Of a stretch of DNA of 64,000 nt, positions 32,817 through 47,700 are shown one piece after another. The first letter of the stretch is position 1. Every line of letters begins with the position of its first letter. Under the pieces are notes generated by a model. It had not been told where the DNA came from, made no database searches, and saw only the letters and a list, made by a program, of their open reading frames with translations. The stretch spans positions 434,001 to 498,000 of the forward strand of contig NZ_CP065027.1 in assembly GCF_015711475.1 (NCBI RefSeq), in the 5' to 3' direction. The stretch is from Actinomyces trachealis (GTDB lineage Bacteria > Actinomycetota > Actinomycetes > Actinomycetales > Actinomycetaceae). A program made the translations under genes and the position numbers.

Positions 32817-33338
32817 ATGGCAAGGCCTGACAAGGAAGCAGCCGTTGCTGCTATCGCGGACAGGTTCCGCGGTGCTAGCGCCGTCCTGCTGACTGAGTAC
32901 CGGGGGATGAGCGTCGCCCAGCTCAAGGAGCTGCGTCGTTCCCTCGTCGGCAACGCCGAGTACACCGTGGTGAAGAACACGCTTGCTGCGATCGCCGCCC
33001 GCCAGACTGGGTTTGAGGCTTTCGCAGACGACCTCAAGGGCCCCACGGCTCTGGCTTTCGTCACCGGTGAGCCGGTTGAGGCCGCCAAGGCGCTGCGTAA
33101 CTTCGCCAAGGAAAACCAGCAGCTCATCATTAAGGGCGGTGTCATGGACGGAAAGGTCCTGGCAGCCGCTGACGTAGAGAAGCTGGCTTCGCTCGAGTCC
33201 CGTGAGGTGCTGCTGGCCAAGACTGCGGGCGCTATGAAGGCGTCCCTGTCCAAGGCGGCTTACCTCTTCGTCGCGCCCGCCTCCAAGGCGGTCCGCACTG
33301 TTGACGCCCTGCGAGACAAGCAGGAGCAGGCGGCCTGA
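32817..33338 (+). CDS. rplJ: 50S ribosomal protein L10 (uL10)
   Basis: A 173-aa base of the L7/L12 stalk. Motifs are ARPDKEAAVAAIADRFRG, LLTEYRGMSVAQLKELRR, YTVVKNTLAAIAA and GPTALAFVTGEPVEAAKAL. The C-terminal helix that binds L12 dimers ends RDKQEQAA. GGAAGGAGGG sits before the ATG at 32817; an upstream in-frame ATG (32796) would bury this site. It is probably autoregulated through the leader. Confidence 0.98.
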   Translation: MARPDKEAAVAAIADRFRGASAVLLTEYRGMSVAQLKELRRSLVGNAEYTVVKNTLAAIAARQTGFEAFADDLKGPTALAFVTGEPVEAAKALRNFAKENQQLIIKGGVMDGKVLAAADVEKLASLESREVLLAKTAGAMKASLSKAAYLFVAPASKAVRTVDALRDKQEQAA

Positions 33339-33423
33339 CCGCCCCCGCGTCAAAAACCAACAACTCACCCTGTGCTGAGATACAGACGGTGCAGGACCCC
33401 ATTTCCAGGAAGGAACGCCCAAC

Positions 33424-33813
33424 ATGGCGAAGCTGACCACTGACGAGCTCATCGAGGCTTTCAAGGAACTCACCCTCATCGAGCTGTCCGAGTTCGTGAA
33501 GGCCTTCGAGGAGACCTTCGACGTCACCGCTGCCGCCCCGGCTGCCGTGGCCGTTGCTGCCGCCCCTGCCGCTGGTGGAGAGGCCGCCGCCGCTGAGGAG
33601 AAGGACGAGTTCGACGTCATCCTTGAGGCTGCTGGCGACAAGAAGATCCAGGTCATCAAGGAGGTGCGTGCCCTGACCTCCCTCGGCCTGAAGGAGGCCA
33701 AGGAGCTGGTTGACGGCGCTCCCAAGGCCGTCCTTGAGGGTGCCAACAAGGAGACCGCTGAGAAGGCCAAGGCTCAGCTTGAGGGCGCTGGCGCCACCGT
33801 CACCCTCAAGTGA
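33424..33813 (+). CDS. rplL: 50S ribosomal protein L7/L12 (bL12)
   Basis: A 129-aa stalk protein. The N-terminal dimer domain ([20 protein letters not shown]) is followed by an Ala-rich hinge. The C-terminal GTPase-contact domain contains [40 protein letters not shown] and ends VTLK. AGGAAGGAACGCCC precedes the ATG. A strong terminator follows 67 bp on. Confidence 0.98.
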   Translation: MAKLTTDELIEAFKELTLIELSEFVKAFEETFDVTAAAPAAVAVAAAPAAGGEAAAAEEKDEFDVILEAAGDKKIQVIKEVRALTSLGLKEAKELVDGAPKAVLEGANKETAEKAKAQLEGAGATVTLK

Positions 33814-33880
33814 GCCCTGCCCCGACGCCGTCGGCTGTTTCCTAGTGACGGTTTGACGGAAGGGGACCTGGCTTAGGATT

Positions 33881-33909
33881 TGCCCCGCCCACCATTGGTG
33901 GGCGGGGCA
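33881..33909 (+). terminator. Terminator after rplL
   Basis: A perfect 13-bp stem, TGCCCCGCCCACC/GGTGGGCGGGGCA, with a 3-nt ATT loop. It cuts rplJ-rplL off from the surface-protein genes and rpoB. Confidence 0.9.
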
Positions 33910-33978
33910 ACGTGCTGTCTGGGGACTGATGGGTGGCACTCGGTTGTGGCCAACTACACACCTGGTTGTAACGGCAGG

Positions 33979-34005
33979 ATTGCGGGCGTAACGATGCGGT
34001 TGCGG
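33979..34005 (+). promoter_or_regulatory. Direct repeat (A/G)TTGCGG, copy upstream of first LAATG gene
   Basis: ATTGCGG at 33979-33985 and GTTGCGG at 33999-34005 are exactly 20 bp apart, two helical turns. The same pair with identical spacing precedes the paralogous gene (35531-35557). It is a likely shared activator or repressor site. Confidence 0.5.
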
Positions 34006-34094
34006 CTGCACTGCGGGCTGAACGGTGGTTGAATAGCGGTAATTCCCTGTGGTGTCAACACAGACACCTTCCCGCCCCGCCTGAGGAGGCCGCT

Positions 34095-35291
34095 ATGACG
34101 AGGTGGCATAGTCCCCTGGCTCAGCGAACCGGCAACGGTTTGAGTGCGCCCAGGTCAAGCCGATTCGTGAAGTGTCTAGGTGCGACGCTGTTCGCTGGCG
34201 CCCTAGCCCTGGGCGCCACCACGGCCGCTGTTGCGGAGGAACCGAGCGCGCCGACGGGAGCAGCCTGCCCCGAAGACACGTTCTGCGTGGACAGCACGAA
34301 CAAGACGACGGTGGACAACGTTCCGGAACTGACACTTGGTGACGGGCAGGATGGCCCCTTCGCATTGTCACCAGGTGCTTCGATCAGGGGCGGCTTCGAT
34401 GTGAAGAACACGGGCAGCCGGGAAGCACGAGTTGTCGTGACCATGGCCTGGACGAACGAGCGCTGCGTGGGGGCATCATTCGCGGATGACCCATTCCTCA
34501 TGAGTCTGCCGCATCCCGGTGGGAAGACCACGTTCTACTCTCCAGGGATGGACGCCAAGGTTGACTACAGCGGCGGCAGCATGGTCGCTGAGAGTCTCCG
34601 CTGCAACGGCACGAGGGAGACCGCAGTGCTGACGGTGGCCCCGGGTGAGACCCTCACCTTTGACGCTAGGATCGCTTTCCCGTTCATGGAAAACGGGAAT
34701 GACACCCAGAAAGAGAAAGTCTCTATCGACTTCAGGATCAAGTTGGAAGTTGATGATCCGACCAAGATCCCAGTCCCGGCTACCCCTGGTGTGAATGACC
34801 CTTGTGGGCCGGACAACGCGACGTGGCAGGTCCCTGAGAATACCGATCAGCTGGATTGGACGCTGGCGGCGGACGGGACCTTGAGCGTTACCCCGAAACC
34901 TGGGTTCGAGTTCGAAGGCGGCGAGGCCAGCCACTCGTTCGGAAAGGCCCAGGATTCTGGGGTGGCCTGCCCGACGCCTATGCCGAGTCCGACTCCGAGT
35001 GTCACGCCTACCGAGGTGACCCCGAGTCCGACCCCGAGTGTCACGCCAACCCCGGAGCCGAGCTCGACCTCATCTGGGGCGCCTGGCGGGTCGACGCTGC
35101 CCACGGGTCAGCCCACTGGGGAGCCCTCTGCTTCTGGTGTCCCGGTGCCTTCGGTGGCGCCCAGTCGTCCGAGTCGTCCGGGGCTGGCTGCCACTGGTGT
35201 GAACCTCACTGGTGTGGCGGTCGGTGTTGGTGGTCTGGTGGTTGCTGGCGGGCTGCTCCTCCTGGTCCGCCGTCGGAAGCGTCAGGACTGA
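34095..35291 (+). CDS. Sortase-anchored surface protein (LAATG), first of two paralogues
   Basis: A 398-aa cell-wall-anchored protein. The signal peptide (about residues 1-47, hydrophobic LGATLFAGALALGATTAAVA) is followed by a mature region with paired cysteines (AACPEDTFCVD, RCNG, NDPCGPD). A Pro-Ser-Thr-rich spacer of PSPTPSVTP repeats follows. The C-terminus has LAATG, a hydrophobic helix (VAVGVGGLVVAGGLLLL) and RRRKRQD. LAxTG is recognised by class E sortases. GAGGAGG precedes the ATG at 34095. Ligand unknown. The last 244 bp with 3' flank are identical to the next gene. Confidence 0.9.
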   Translation: MTRWHSPLAQRTGNGLSAPRSSRFVKCLGATLFAGALALGATTAAVAEEPSAPTGAACPEDTFCVDSTNKTTVDNVPELTLGDGQDGPFALSPGASIRGGFDVKNTGSREARVVVTMAWTNERCVGASFADDPFLMSLPHPGGKTTFYSPGMDAKVDYSGGSMVAESLRCNGTRETAVLTVAPGETLTFDARIAFPFMENGNDTQKEKVSIDFRIKLEVDDPTKIPVPATPGVNDPCGPDNATWQVPENTDQLDWTLAADGTLSVTPKPGFEFEGGEASHSFGKAQDSGVACPTPMPSPTPSVTPTEVTPSPTPSVTPTPEPSSTSSGAPGGSTLPTGQPTGEPSASGVPVPSVAPSRPSRPGLAATGVNLTGVAVGVGGLVVAGGLLLLVRRRKRQD

Positions 35292-35308
35292 GCTAACAAC
35301 TGCGCCCT
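35065..35308 (+). repeat. 244-bp identical direct repeat, copy 1
   Basis: It covers the end of the Pro/Ser/Thr spacer, the LAATG anchor, the stop and 17 bp beyond. By eye it is base-for-base identical to 36425-36668. Confidence 0.92.
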
Positions 35309-35310
35309 AA

Positions 35311-35360
35311 GCAGAGGCTTGTCCCGTCCACCACCCCAGGTGAGCGGGACAAGCCTCTGC
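35311..35360 (+). terminator. Terminator after the first LAATG gene
   Basis: A perfect 16-bp stem, GCAGAGGCTTGTCCCG/CGGGACAAGCCTCTGC, with an 18-nt loop, beginning three bases after the identical repeat ends. Confidence 0.88.
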
Positions 35361-35410
35361 TCACCCAGGCTGCACGCCCCACGAAGAGGGCGTGGGGGGG
35401 CGGTTGGGGC

Positions 35411-35433
35411 CCACGCGGCGGACATGACCGGCA
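35411..35433 (+). repeat. Short repeat copy B built on GCGGCGGACATGA
   Basis: It matches 16114-16136 over 23 bases with one difference. It lies in the spacer 35361-35646, which otherwise holds only the promoter region of the next gene. Confidence 0.75.
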
Positions 35434-35530
35434 CCCCCGCGCCGCCCCCAAGCGGTCCCTCCCTAACACCTCCCGAACACCCGGGAACTGATTAGGGAGC
35501 TTTATAGGGTCACTTGACGGTAACAGCAAG

Positions 35531-35557
35531 ATTGCGGTTATGATGAAGCAATTGCGG
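35531..35557 (+). promoter_or_regulatory. Direct repeat ATTGCGG, copy upstream of second LAATG gene
   Basis: ATTGCGG at 35531-35537 and 35551-35557, 20 bp apart as in the paralogue. Conserved blocks GGTTGAAT and TGTCAAC follow in both leaders at matching positions. Confidence 0.5.
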
Positions 35558-35646
35558 TCTCGCTGAGGGCCGAACAATGGTTGAATGACGGCGATTCCCC
35601 TTGATGTCAACGTCGATACTTCCCCACCCTGCGCTAGGAGACCACC

Positions 35647-36651
35647 ATGAGGGTCTGGCCATCCCCCGTGCCGCAACTTCCAGGTAACGGAACGAGCGCC
35701 GTAGGGTCACGCCGCAGTTTGCGCCTGATCGGTACCCCGCTGCTTGCCGCCGGGCTGGCAATCGGCACTGCGGTGACAGTGGCGGCTCTGCCAGGAGGCC
35801 AAAGCCAAGCCACCACCTGCCCGACCGGAGCGGTCTGCGTTGACGCCACTAAGCAGCAGCTCATAAACAATGTTGACGATGTGACCCTGGGCCCCTACGC
35901 CCCGGTATGTGGCCCCTCTTCCGTGCAAAGGCACCTGCTCCCAGCAGGTAAGGATGCGGCTGAACTCGCCAACGACACTTTCGCGCTCATCAACCAAGGG
36001 AGCGAGCCGGTGACCGTTCGGGTCTATCTGGCCTGGCAGAACGACCGCCGGGTCGGGGACCCGATCACCGACAGTGACATCCTCGGCCTCCCGCTGCCTG
36101 GGCCGAACTACAGCTCCCCAGGCATGGCAGGCTACCTGCTGGTAGATGGCCAGATCGGACTGGAGGTTCCCAGTCTGCGCTCGCAGGGCAAAGACTGGTC
36201 CACCGCAGTGCAGGTGGCTGCCCATAGTCAGAAAGAAATTGGCTACGCCGTCGCCTTTGGGTGCGCCGAGAACGTGAACGACACCCAGAAGGAGCTGGTC
36301 AAGCTTGAGGTAGGCGTCGCCGTGGAGGCCGAGCCCACCCCGACGCCGACGCCGGACCCATCCCCGAGCCCCACGGCGAGTGAGATCCCCTCGGTGAGTC
36401 CCTCGGTCGGTCCGGAGCCGAGCCCGACCTCATCTGGGGCGCCTGGCGGGTCGACGCTGCCCACGGGTCAGCCCACTGGGGAGCCCTCTGCTTCTGGTGT
36501 CCCGGTGCCTTCGGTGGCGCCCAGTCGTCCGAGTCGTCCGGGGCTGGCTGCCACTGGTGTGAACCTCACTGGTGTGGCGGTCGGTGTTGGTGGTCTGGTG
36601 GTTGCTGGCGGGCTGCTCCTCCTGGTCCGCCGTCGGAAGCGTCAGGACTGA
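35647..36651 (+). CDS. Sortase-anchored surface protein (LAATG), second paralogue
   Basis: 334 aa, same architecture: a long signal peptide (hydrophobic core LLAAGLAIGTAVTVAAL), a mature start TTCPTGAVCVDATK aligning with ACPEDTFCVDSTN of the first gene, and a beta-rich domain with VRVYLAWQNDRRVGDP and NVNDTQKELVKLEV. A Pro/Thr/Ser spacer, LAATG, helix and basic tail follow. It lacks the CGPDNATW module of the first copy. The N-terminal domains have diverged strongly while the anchors are identical at DNA level. AGGAG lies close to the ATG. Confidence 0.9.
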   Translation: MRVWPSPVPQLPGNGTSAVGSRRSLRLIGTPLLAAGLAIGTAVTVAALPGGQSQATTCPTGAVCVDATKQQLINNVDDVTLGPYAPVCGPSSVQRHLLPAGKDAAELANDTFALINQGSEPVTVRVYLAWQNDRRVGDPITDSDILGLPLPGPNYSSPGMAGYLLVDGQIGLEVPSLRSQGKDWSTAVQVAAHSQKEIGYAVAFGCAENVNDTQKELVKLEVGVAVEAEPTPTPTPDPSPSPTASEIPSVSPSVGPEPSPTSSGAPGGSTLPTGQPTGEPSASGVPVPSVAPSRPSRPGLAATGVNLTGVAVGVGGLVVAGGLLLLVRRRKRQD

Positions 36652-36668
36652 GCTAACAACTGCGCCCT
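36425..36668 (+). repeat. 244-bp identical direct repeat, copy 2
   Basis: Second copy of 35065-35308. Recombination between the two would delete or fuse the surface-protein genes (1360-bp period). Confidence 0.92.
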
Positions 36669-36820
36669 GAGCAGCAAGGCCCAGGAACGCAATCCGGTCC
36701 GGTCCCTAAACGGCGCCACCGCAAGCCCCAACCAGGCCAGTCGGCACGCCTGCCGGTCACAAAAGCCTCGCAGTATCCACGACTGTGGCGGGAATCGCAA
36801 CCATTGACACGCCAATCAGA

Positions 36821-36849
36821 TGGACCCGTGCATAGGTCCCGTGTAGGCT
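36821..36849 (+). promoter_or_regulatory. Putative rpoB promoter
   Basis: -35 TGGACC (36821-36826), 17-bp spacer, -10 TAGGCT (36844-36849), giving a leader of about 100 nt. A separate TTGACA lies at 36804-36809 without a well-placed -10. The spacer 36669-36958 holds no gene. Confidence 0.5.
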
Positions 36850-36958
36850 AGCGCTTCGCGTGCATTGTGTGGATTGCTATCTGGTGACGGCTCAGCCAAA
36901 GCTCAGAAAAGCGCCGCATGACGCGCTCTAAGCCCCGCTCTTGAGGGAAGGGAAACTG

Positions 36959-39900
36959 TTGGCTGCCTCGCGCACCTTTGCACCCACCGCAGAAGAAATC
37001 GCCGCCCGCACCGCATCACGGCGAATCAATTTCGGAAAGATCCCGGAGCCCATGCAGGCTCCAAACCTCCTCGCCCTCCAGACCGAGTCCTTCGACTGGC
37101 TCATGGGCAATGAGCAGTGGCGGACTCGGACAGAGGCCGTCAACGCTGCCCGCCCCGGCTCCCTGCCCGAGACCTCCGGCCTTGAGGAAGTCTTCGACGA
37201 GATCTCCCCGATCGAGGACTTCGCCGAGACCATGGCGCTCTCCTTCCACGACCACCGCTTCGAGGAGGCCAAGTACACGGCGGAGGAGTGCAAGGAGAAG
37301 GACCTCACCTATGCCGCCCCCCTCTACGTGCAGGCGGACTTTGAGAACTTCCAGACCGGCGAGATCAAGTCCCAGACCGTGTTCATGGGTGACTTCCCGC
37401 TCATGACCGAGCGCGGCACCTTCATCATCAACGGCACTGAGCGCGTCGTCGTCTCCCAGCTAGTCCGCTCCCCAGGCGTCTACTTTGAGCGCACCACCGA
37501 GAAAGCCAGCGACAAGTTCCTCTACAACGCCAAGTTCATCCCCTCCCGCGGTGCCTGGCTTGAGTTCGAGGTAGACAAGTCCGACCGCGTCGCCGTGCGC
37601 ATCGACCGCAAGCGCAAGCAGGACATCACCATCTTCCTGCTGGCCCTAGGCATGGACGAGACCGAGATCCGCGCGACCTTCAAGGACTACCCGGCCCTGA
37701 CCGCCTCCCTGGACGAGGACCGCAAAGTCACCACCCAGGATGAAGCCCTGCTGGACATCTACAAGAAGATCCGCCCCGGTGAGCCGCCGAGCGTCGAGGC
37801 TGGCCGCGCCCTCCTGGAGAACTTCTACTTCAACCCCAAGCGCTACGACCTGGCCAAGGTCGGCCGCTACAAGATCAACAAGAAGCTCGGCCTGGACGCC
37901 CGCCTGGACGAGTCCGTGCTGCGCATCGAGGACGTCGTCTCCGCCATCAAATACCTGCTGGCTCTGCACGCTGGCGCTGAGACGGTCGAGGGCGTGCGCG
38001 ACGGTGAGATCATCGACGTCGCCGTCGAATACGACGACATCGACCATCTGGGCAACCGCCGCATCCGCGCCGTCGGCGAGCTCATCCAGGCCCAGGTGCG
38101 CACCGGTATGGGCCGCATGGAGCGTCAGGTGCGTGAGCGCATGACCACCCAGGACGTGGAGGCCATCACCCCCAACACCCTGATCAACATCCGGCCCGTC
38201 ACAGCCGCGATCAAGGAGTTCTTCGGCACCTCCCAGCTGTCCCAGTTCATGGACCAGAACAACCCCCTGGCTGGCATGACGCACAAGCGGCGTCTGTCCG
38301 CCCTGGGCCCCGGCGGCCTCTCTCGTGAGCGCGCCTCCATGGACGTGCGTGACGTCCACACCTCCCACTACGGGCGCATGTGCCCCATCGAGTCCCCTGA
38401 GGGCCCCAACATCGGTCTGATCGGCTCGCTGGCTACCTTTGCCCGCATCAACCCCTTCGGTTTCATCGAGACCCCCTACCGGGTGGTCAAGAACGGTGAG
38501 ATTACCGACGAGGTCCACTACCTGACTGCTGACGACGAGGACCGCCACACCATCGCCCAAGCGAACGTGGTTCTCACCGAAGACGGCCGTCACTTCGCTG
38601 AGGACCACGTCCTGTGCCGCGTCACCGGCGGTGAACCCGCCCTGGTGGCCGCCACCCAGGTGGACCTCATGGACGTGTCCCCACGCCAGATGGTGTCCGT
38701 GGGCACCTCACTGATCCCCTTCCTGGAGCACGACGACGCCAACCGTGCACTCATGGGTGCCAACATGCAGCGCCAGGCCGTGCCGCTGCTGCGCCCCGAC
38801 GCCCCGCTGGTCGGGACCGGCATGGAGCGGCGCACCGCCGTCGACGCCGGTGACGTGCTCGTGGCCACCAAGGCCGGTGTGGTCACCGAGGTTTGTGGTG
38901 ACTTCGTGCGCATCGCCAACGACGACGCCACCGAGACCGTCTACAAGGTCGCCAAGTTCCGCCGCTCCAACCAAGGCAACTGCTACAACCAGCGGGTCGT
39001 GGCCTCGGAGGGTGAGCGCGTAGAGGTCGGCACCGTGCTGGCAGACGGCCCCGCCACCAACGAGGGTGACCTAGCCCTGGGCCAGAACCTCCTGGTTGCC
39101 TTCATGACCTGGGAAGGCCTGAACTACGAGGACGCCATCATTGTGTCTCAACGCGTGGTGGCAGAAGATCTCCTGACCTCCATCCACATTATGGAGCACG
39201 ACGTTGACGCCCGCGACACCAAGCTGGGCGCCGAGGAGATCACCCGCGACATTCCCAACGTCTCTGAGGAAACCCTGGCCAACCTGGACGAGCGCGGCAT
39301 CATCCGCATCGGTGCCGAGGTCCGCTCCGGTGACATTCTGGTCGGCAAGGTCACCCCCAAGGGTGAAACCGAGCTGACCAGTGAGGAGCGCCTGCTGCGC
39401 GCGATCTTCGGTGAGAAGGCCCGCGAGGTCCGTGACACCTCCCTGCGCGTGCCTCACGGTGAGTACGGCATCGTCACCGGCGTGCGGGAGATCGACGCCT
39501 CCAGTGAGGATGCCGAGCTGCCCGCCGGTGTGAACCGCATGGTGCGCGTCTTCATCGCCCAGCGTCGCAAGATCACGGTCGGTGACAAGCTCTCCGGCCG
39601 CCACGGCAACAAGGGTGTCATCTCCAAGATCAACCCGATCGAGGACATGCCTTTCCTGGCTGACGGCACCCCGGTGGACGTCATCCTCAACCCGCTGGGT
39701 GTGCCCAGCCGTATGAACGTTGGACAGGTGCTTGAGCTGCACCTGGGCTGGGTGGCCTCCCGTGGTTGGGACGCCACCAAGGCCCGCGAAGCTGGCGAGG
39801 ACTGGGCCCTGCGCCTGCCCGAGAACGGCGTCAAAGCAGAGGCCCGCACCCCCGTGGCCACCCCCGTGTTCGACGGCGTGCGCGACGACGAACTCATGGG

Positions 39901-40474
39901 CCTGCTGGACTCCACGCTGCCCAACCCCGAGGGCCTGGAACTCGTCCAGCCCAACGGTAAAGCCCTCCTCTTTGACGGCCGCTCCGGTGAGCCTTTCCCG
40001 TACCCGATCTCGGTCGGCTACATGTACATCCTCAAGCTCCACCACCTGGTGGACGACAAGATCCACGCCCGCTCCACCGGCCCCTACTCCATGATCACGC
40101 AGCAGCCGCTGGGCGGTAAGGCGCAGTTCGGTGGTCAGCGCTTCGGTGAGATGGAGGTGTGGGCCCTGGAAGCTTACGGCGCCGCCCACGCCCTCCAGGA
40201 GATCCTCACCGTCAAGTCCGACGACGTGAACGGCCGTGTGAAGGTGTACGAGGCCATCGTCAAGGGTGAGGATATTCCTGAGCCGGGCATCCCCGAGTCC
40301 TTCAAGGTCCTCATGAAGGAGATGCAGTCACTGTGCCTGAATGTGGAGGCGCTGGACGCCGCGGGCAACACCATCGCCCTTGATGACACCGACGACGACC
40401 GCCGCGTCGGCGAGGAGCTGGGCTTCGACCTGGGCCGCCGCCCCGGATCCCCCACCTCAGTAGACGAGATCTGA
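36959..40474 (+). CDS. rpoB: DNA-directed RNA polymerase subunit beta
   Basis: 1171 aa, typical actinobacterial length. N-terminal [11 protein letters not shown] leads to [14 protein letters not shown]. The rifampicin region reads [20 protein letters not shown], then [16 protein letters not shown], with wild-type Asp, His and Ser positions, so no classical resistance change is seen. The catalytic-core [22 protein letters not shown] segment and [20 protein letters not shown] are present. The start is TTG at 36959 after AGGGAAGGGA; an in-frame TTG at 36941 lies before this site. MAASR-type starts fit other actinobacteria. Confidence 0.98.
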   Translation: MAASRTFAPTAEEIAARTASRRINFGKIPEPMQAPNLLALQTESFDWLMGNEQWRTRTEAVNAARPGSLPETSGLEEVFDEISPIEDFAETMALSFHDHRFEEAKYTAEECKEKDLTYAAPLYVQADFENFQTGEIKSQTVFMGDFPLMTERGTFIINGTERVVVSQLVRSPGVYFERTTEKASDKFLYNAKFIPSRGAWLEFEVDKSDRVAVRIDRKRKQDITIFLLALGMDETEIRATFKDYPALTASLDEDRKVTTQDEALLDIYKKIRPGEPPSVEAGRALLENFYFNPKRYDLAKVGRYKINKKLGLDARLDESVLRIEDVVSAIKYLLALHAGAETVEGVRDGEIIDVAVEYDDIDHLGNRRIRAVGELIQAQVRTGMGRMERQVRERMTTQDVEAITPNTLINIRPVTAAIKEFFGTSQLSQFMDQNNPLAGMTHKRRLSALGPGGLSRERASMDVRDVHTSHYGRMCPIESPEGPNIGLIGSLATFARINPFGFIETPYRVVKNGEITDEVHYLTADDEDRHTIAQANVVLTEDGRHFAEDHVLCRVTGGEPALVAATQVDLMDVSPRQMVSVGTSLIPFLEHDDANRALMGANMQRQAVPLLRPDAPLVGTGMERRTAVDAGDVLVATKAGVVTEVCGDFVRIANDDATETVYKVAKFRRSNQGNCYNQRVVASEGERVEVGTVLADGPATNEGDLALGQNLLVAFMTWEGLNYEDAIIVSQRVVAEDLLTSIHIMEHDVDARDTKLGAEEITRDIPNVSEETLANLDERGIIRIGAEVRSGDILVGKVTPKGETELTSEERLLRAIFGEKAREVRDTSLRVPHGEYGIVTGVREIDASSEDAELPAGVNRMVRVFIAQRRKITVGDKLSGRHGNKGVISKINPIEDMPFLADGTPVDVILNPLGVPSRMNVGQVLELHLGWVASRGWDATKAREAGEDWALRLPENGVKAEARTPVATPVFDGVRDDELMGLLDSTLPNPEGLELVQPNGKALLFDGRSGEPFPYPISVGYMYILKLHHLVDDKIHARSTGPYSMITQQPLGGKAQFGGQRFGEMEVWALEAYGAAHALQEILTVKSDDVNGRVKVYEAIVKGEDIPEPGIPESFKVLMKEMQSLCLNVEALDAAGNTIALDDTDDDRRVGEELGFDLGRRPGSPTSVDEI

Positions 40475-40607
40475 CACCCAGGGGCTAGCTGGTTGAGGAG
40501 CGCAGGCATCTCCCGGCTAGCCCCCATGGGCCCGCCCACACCTTGGAAACGTGCGGACGCCGCCCCTAAGAACCAACCGATTCAATGACCAATCGGAAGT
40601 AGGAACT

Positions 40608-44561
<3,954 letters not shown>

Positions 44562-44610
44562 GCTGATCCTAAACCGCTGGGGTGTTGAGCCCCCGGCGGC
44601 ACTGAGTCAC

Positions 44611-44660
44611 AAGCCTCGGGGCCGGGCACCTCCCATCTGGGGTGCCCGGCCCCGAGGCTT
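44611..44660 (+). terminator. Terminator of the rpoBC unit
   Basis: A perfect 20-bp stem (44611-44630 with 44641-44660) and a 10-nt loop. It starts 50 bp after the rpoC stop and isolates the following operon. Confidence 0.92.
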
Positions 44661-44691
44661 GGGCCGTTCTACCCACTTTCTGGATTATGGG

Positions 44692-44720
44692 TTGTCAAAG
44701 ACTGGTATCAGTTAGATCAT
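44692..44720 (+). promoter_or_regulatory. Putative promoter of the surface-protein/kinase operon
   Basis: -35 TTGTCA (44692-44697), 17-bp spacer, -10 GATCAT (44715-44720). It lies directly after the rpoC terminator, and no other clear promoter is seen until the window's end. Confidence 0.55.
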
Positions 44721-44786
44721 GTTTTGGGGTCCCGCCTCGCCTCCCCATCGTCCACGTGCGGGATCTTTCCTGACAGGAGTCGTTTT

Positions 44787-47700
44787 ATGACCTTTGCGCC
44801 ACTGCGACGCATTGCCGCCAGTGTGGTGGGCACGCTATCGGTGGGTGTCGTTGTCATGGCACTCCTACATCCCGGCGTCGTGACCCGCGAGATCGATCTG
44901 CACGACGGAGGGGTATGGGTCACCAACCAGAACCTGCGTACCGTTGGTCACCTCAACTACCCGGCGCACGTGATCGATGGTGGCCTACGTGCTGCCTCTA
45001 GCAAATTCGATGTCTCCCAGGAGGCCGGTACGGTCTTCGTGGCCGACCATGAGTCTGGTGCCTTCACCCAGGTGGACGTGGCCAAGAACATACTGCTCGC
45101 AGCGGTACAGAACGCAGATGACATGCAGCTTGGTGGGGACCGCCTGGGCATCGCAGACCCCGCCAGCGGCTCAGTGTGGGTTATGCCAGCTTCGCAGCAG
45201 AGCGAATACGACCCAACAGTCACGGAGCCGACGCTCCGGGATGAGAAAGGGGCGATCCTGGCCATGGGCTTGGAGGGCTCCGCTCATATCGTCTCCCCAG
45301 AGACCAAGCGCATCACCACCATCACCCCGGCAGGTAGCCAGCAAGATCAACACACTACTCCGTTGCCGGAGCTGGGGACCAACGCGGACCTGCAGGTGTC
45401 CGCGGTCGGCAAGCAGACAGTGGTCCTGGACCGCACTTCCGGGACACTGGTGCGCCAGGACGGCTCCACCGTGCAGCTGACCGGCACCGAGCTGCAGCTC
45501 CAGATGCCGGGGCCAGAGTCAACTGAGGTCCTAGTGGCTTCCTCCGAGGCGCTCTTGCGTGTGGGCCGGGACGGTAAGGTCACGCCGGTCCCCAAGCGCA
45601 GTCCGGGCGGCAAGCCTGCTCGTCCCGCCCGTATGCGCTCCTGTGTCTACTCCGTCTGGAGTGGCCAAGGTGGTTACCTACGTGACTGCACCAATGACGC
45701 CGATGACCGCAACGAGGACCGGACGGACCTCAACGCAGCGGACACTGCGGTCTTCCGTATAAACCGTGAAGTGATCGTCCTGAACAACACGCAGGACGGC
45801 GGTGTATGGCTGCCCGACGAAGACATGGTCAAGGTCGACAACTGGGACCAGATCAACTCCGACCTCAAAACGGATGACGAGAAGCAGGACGACACTACCC
45901 GCACCGACCAGGAGTCCCCCGCAGAGCGGCGCGAGCAGAACACCCCACCCGACGCCGTCGACGACGAATTTGGGGTGCGCCCAGGGCGGTCAGTCAACCT
46001 GCCAGTGATCGGCAATGACACCGATCCTGACGGCGACGTGCTCGTGGCCAGCCCCACCACCCAGCCGGAACTCGGTGAAGTGGTACAGGTGCGTGACGGC
46101 GCTGCCCTGCAGGCACGCATCAGGCCTGACGCCACCGGCTCCAGCAGCTTTGTCTACGAACTCTCCGACGGCGGCAGCACTGATACCGCTAATGTCAGCC
46201 TCACGGTGCATCCTTGGGAGGTTAATGAGGGTCCTAAGCAGACCCGCGTCTCCACCATGATCCTGGGACAAGGGGCCCGCGGCACCACCAATGTCGCCGG
46301 GGACTGGATCGACCCTGACGGTGATGCCGTCTATCTGGAGTCCGTGGCCTTTCCCTCCGGACTGGATGTCACGTGGCGTGCGGACGGCACCATCACGGTG
46401 CATGACCTGGGCCAAGGCGCAGGGGTTAAAGAACTCACCGTCACCTACTCTGATGGCAGGAAGACCACCGAGGGCACGATGCGGGTGGACGTGCGTGGCG
46501 CTGAGAACATCGCCCCAGTGGCGAACGGTGACCACCTTGTGGTGGCACAGGGACAGACTGCGCAACTAGACCCTAGGGTGAACGACACTGACGCCAACGG
46601 GGACACCTTGCGCGTCGCCTCTATCTCCCAGCCCACCACCGGCATCAGCGCCAGCCTGGACCCAGACCTCTCGATTGTCTCCGTGACAGGGCAGACCCTG
46701 GGTACCTATTACCTGGAGTACAACCTCACCGATGGTCCGACAGCCACCACCGGTTTCATCCGCGTGGACGTGGTGGCTTCAGACTCTCAGGGGCTGCCGG
46801 TGGCGCAGGATGATGTGACCACCCTCCCCGCAGGGGGCGAGGCCCTGGTAGACGTCTTGGCTAATGACTCCGACCCCACCGGCGGCGTGCTCGTGGCCCA
46901 GTCCGTGCAAGTGCCTGAGGGATCCCAGTTGGTGGTGGCTCTGCTGGAGCACCACATTCTGCGCATCACCGCACCTGCCGGTTTAACTTCGAGCCAACAG
47001 ATCACCTACACCGTGGCTAACGGTGTGGGTACCTCGCAGGGACAGGTCATGGTGATCCCCGCCCCGCCGGTGTCCTCAACAGAGCCCCCTGTTCTCACCG
47101 ACGACAACCTGGTGGTGCGGGTGGGAGACATCGGCTCTGTGCGGGTCTTGGACAATGACCGCTCTCCAGCCGGACTCAAGCTCACCGTGGACGACACGCT
47201 CCAACACACCTTTGAACCGGCCACCGCCAGCCCCTTCGTCTCCGACGGTGTGGTTCGTGTGCGCGCTGGGGACAAGCCCGGCACAGGCACCCTGGTCTAC
47301 ACGGTGCACGATGCGGCTGGGAACGTCGCCTCCGCGCAGGTCAATGTAAGCGTCGTGGCCCTGGACGAGCACACGAACACGGCGCCGCACCCCCAGGACG
47401 TCACCGGTTGGGCTGTGGCTGGACAGACCGTCAAGATTCCCGTACCCCTGACCGGTATCGACTCTGAGGGTGACTCCGTGACCCTGGTAGGCGTGTCTTC
47501 CTCACCAAAGCTAGGAACCGTGGAGGTGGACGAGAACAACCTGAGATACACAGCGGGCCAGAAGTCCGCTGGCACCGACGTGTTCACCTACACGGTCAAG
47601 GATCGACTCGGCAAGACCGCCACCGCCACAGTGCGTGTGGGTGTGGCTGCCGCCGCTACCACCAACCAGCGTCCGGTGGCCGTGCCTGACCTGGTCAACG

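Noticed and set aside
38220..38340. Possible rifampicin-resistance change in rpoB
   Set aside because: [20 protein letters not shown] and [10 protein letters not shown] show the usual sensitive residues.
39071..40189. 372-codon minus-strand frame inside rpoB
   Set aside because: Antisense shadow of rpoB codon bias; His/Val/Asp-rich with no family resemblance.
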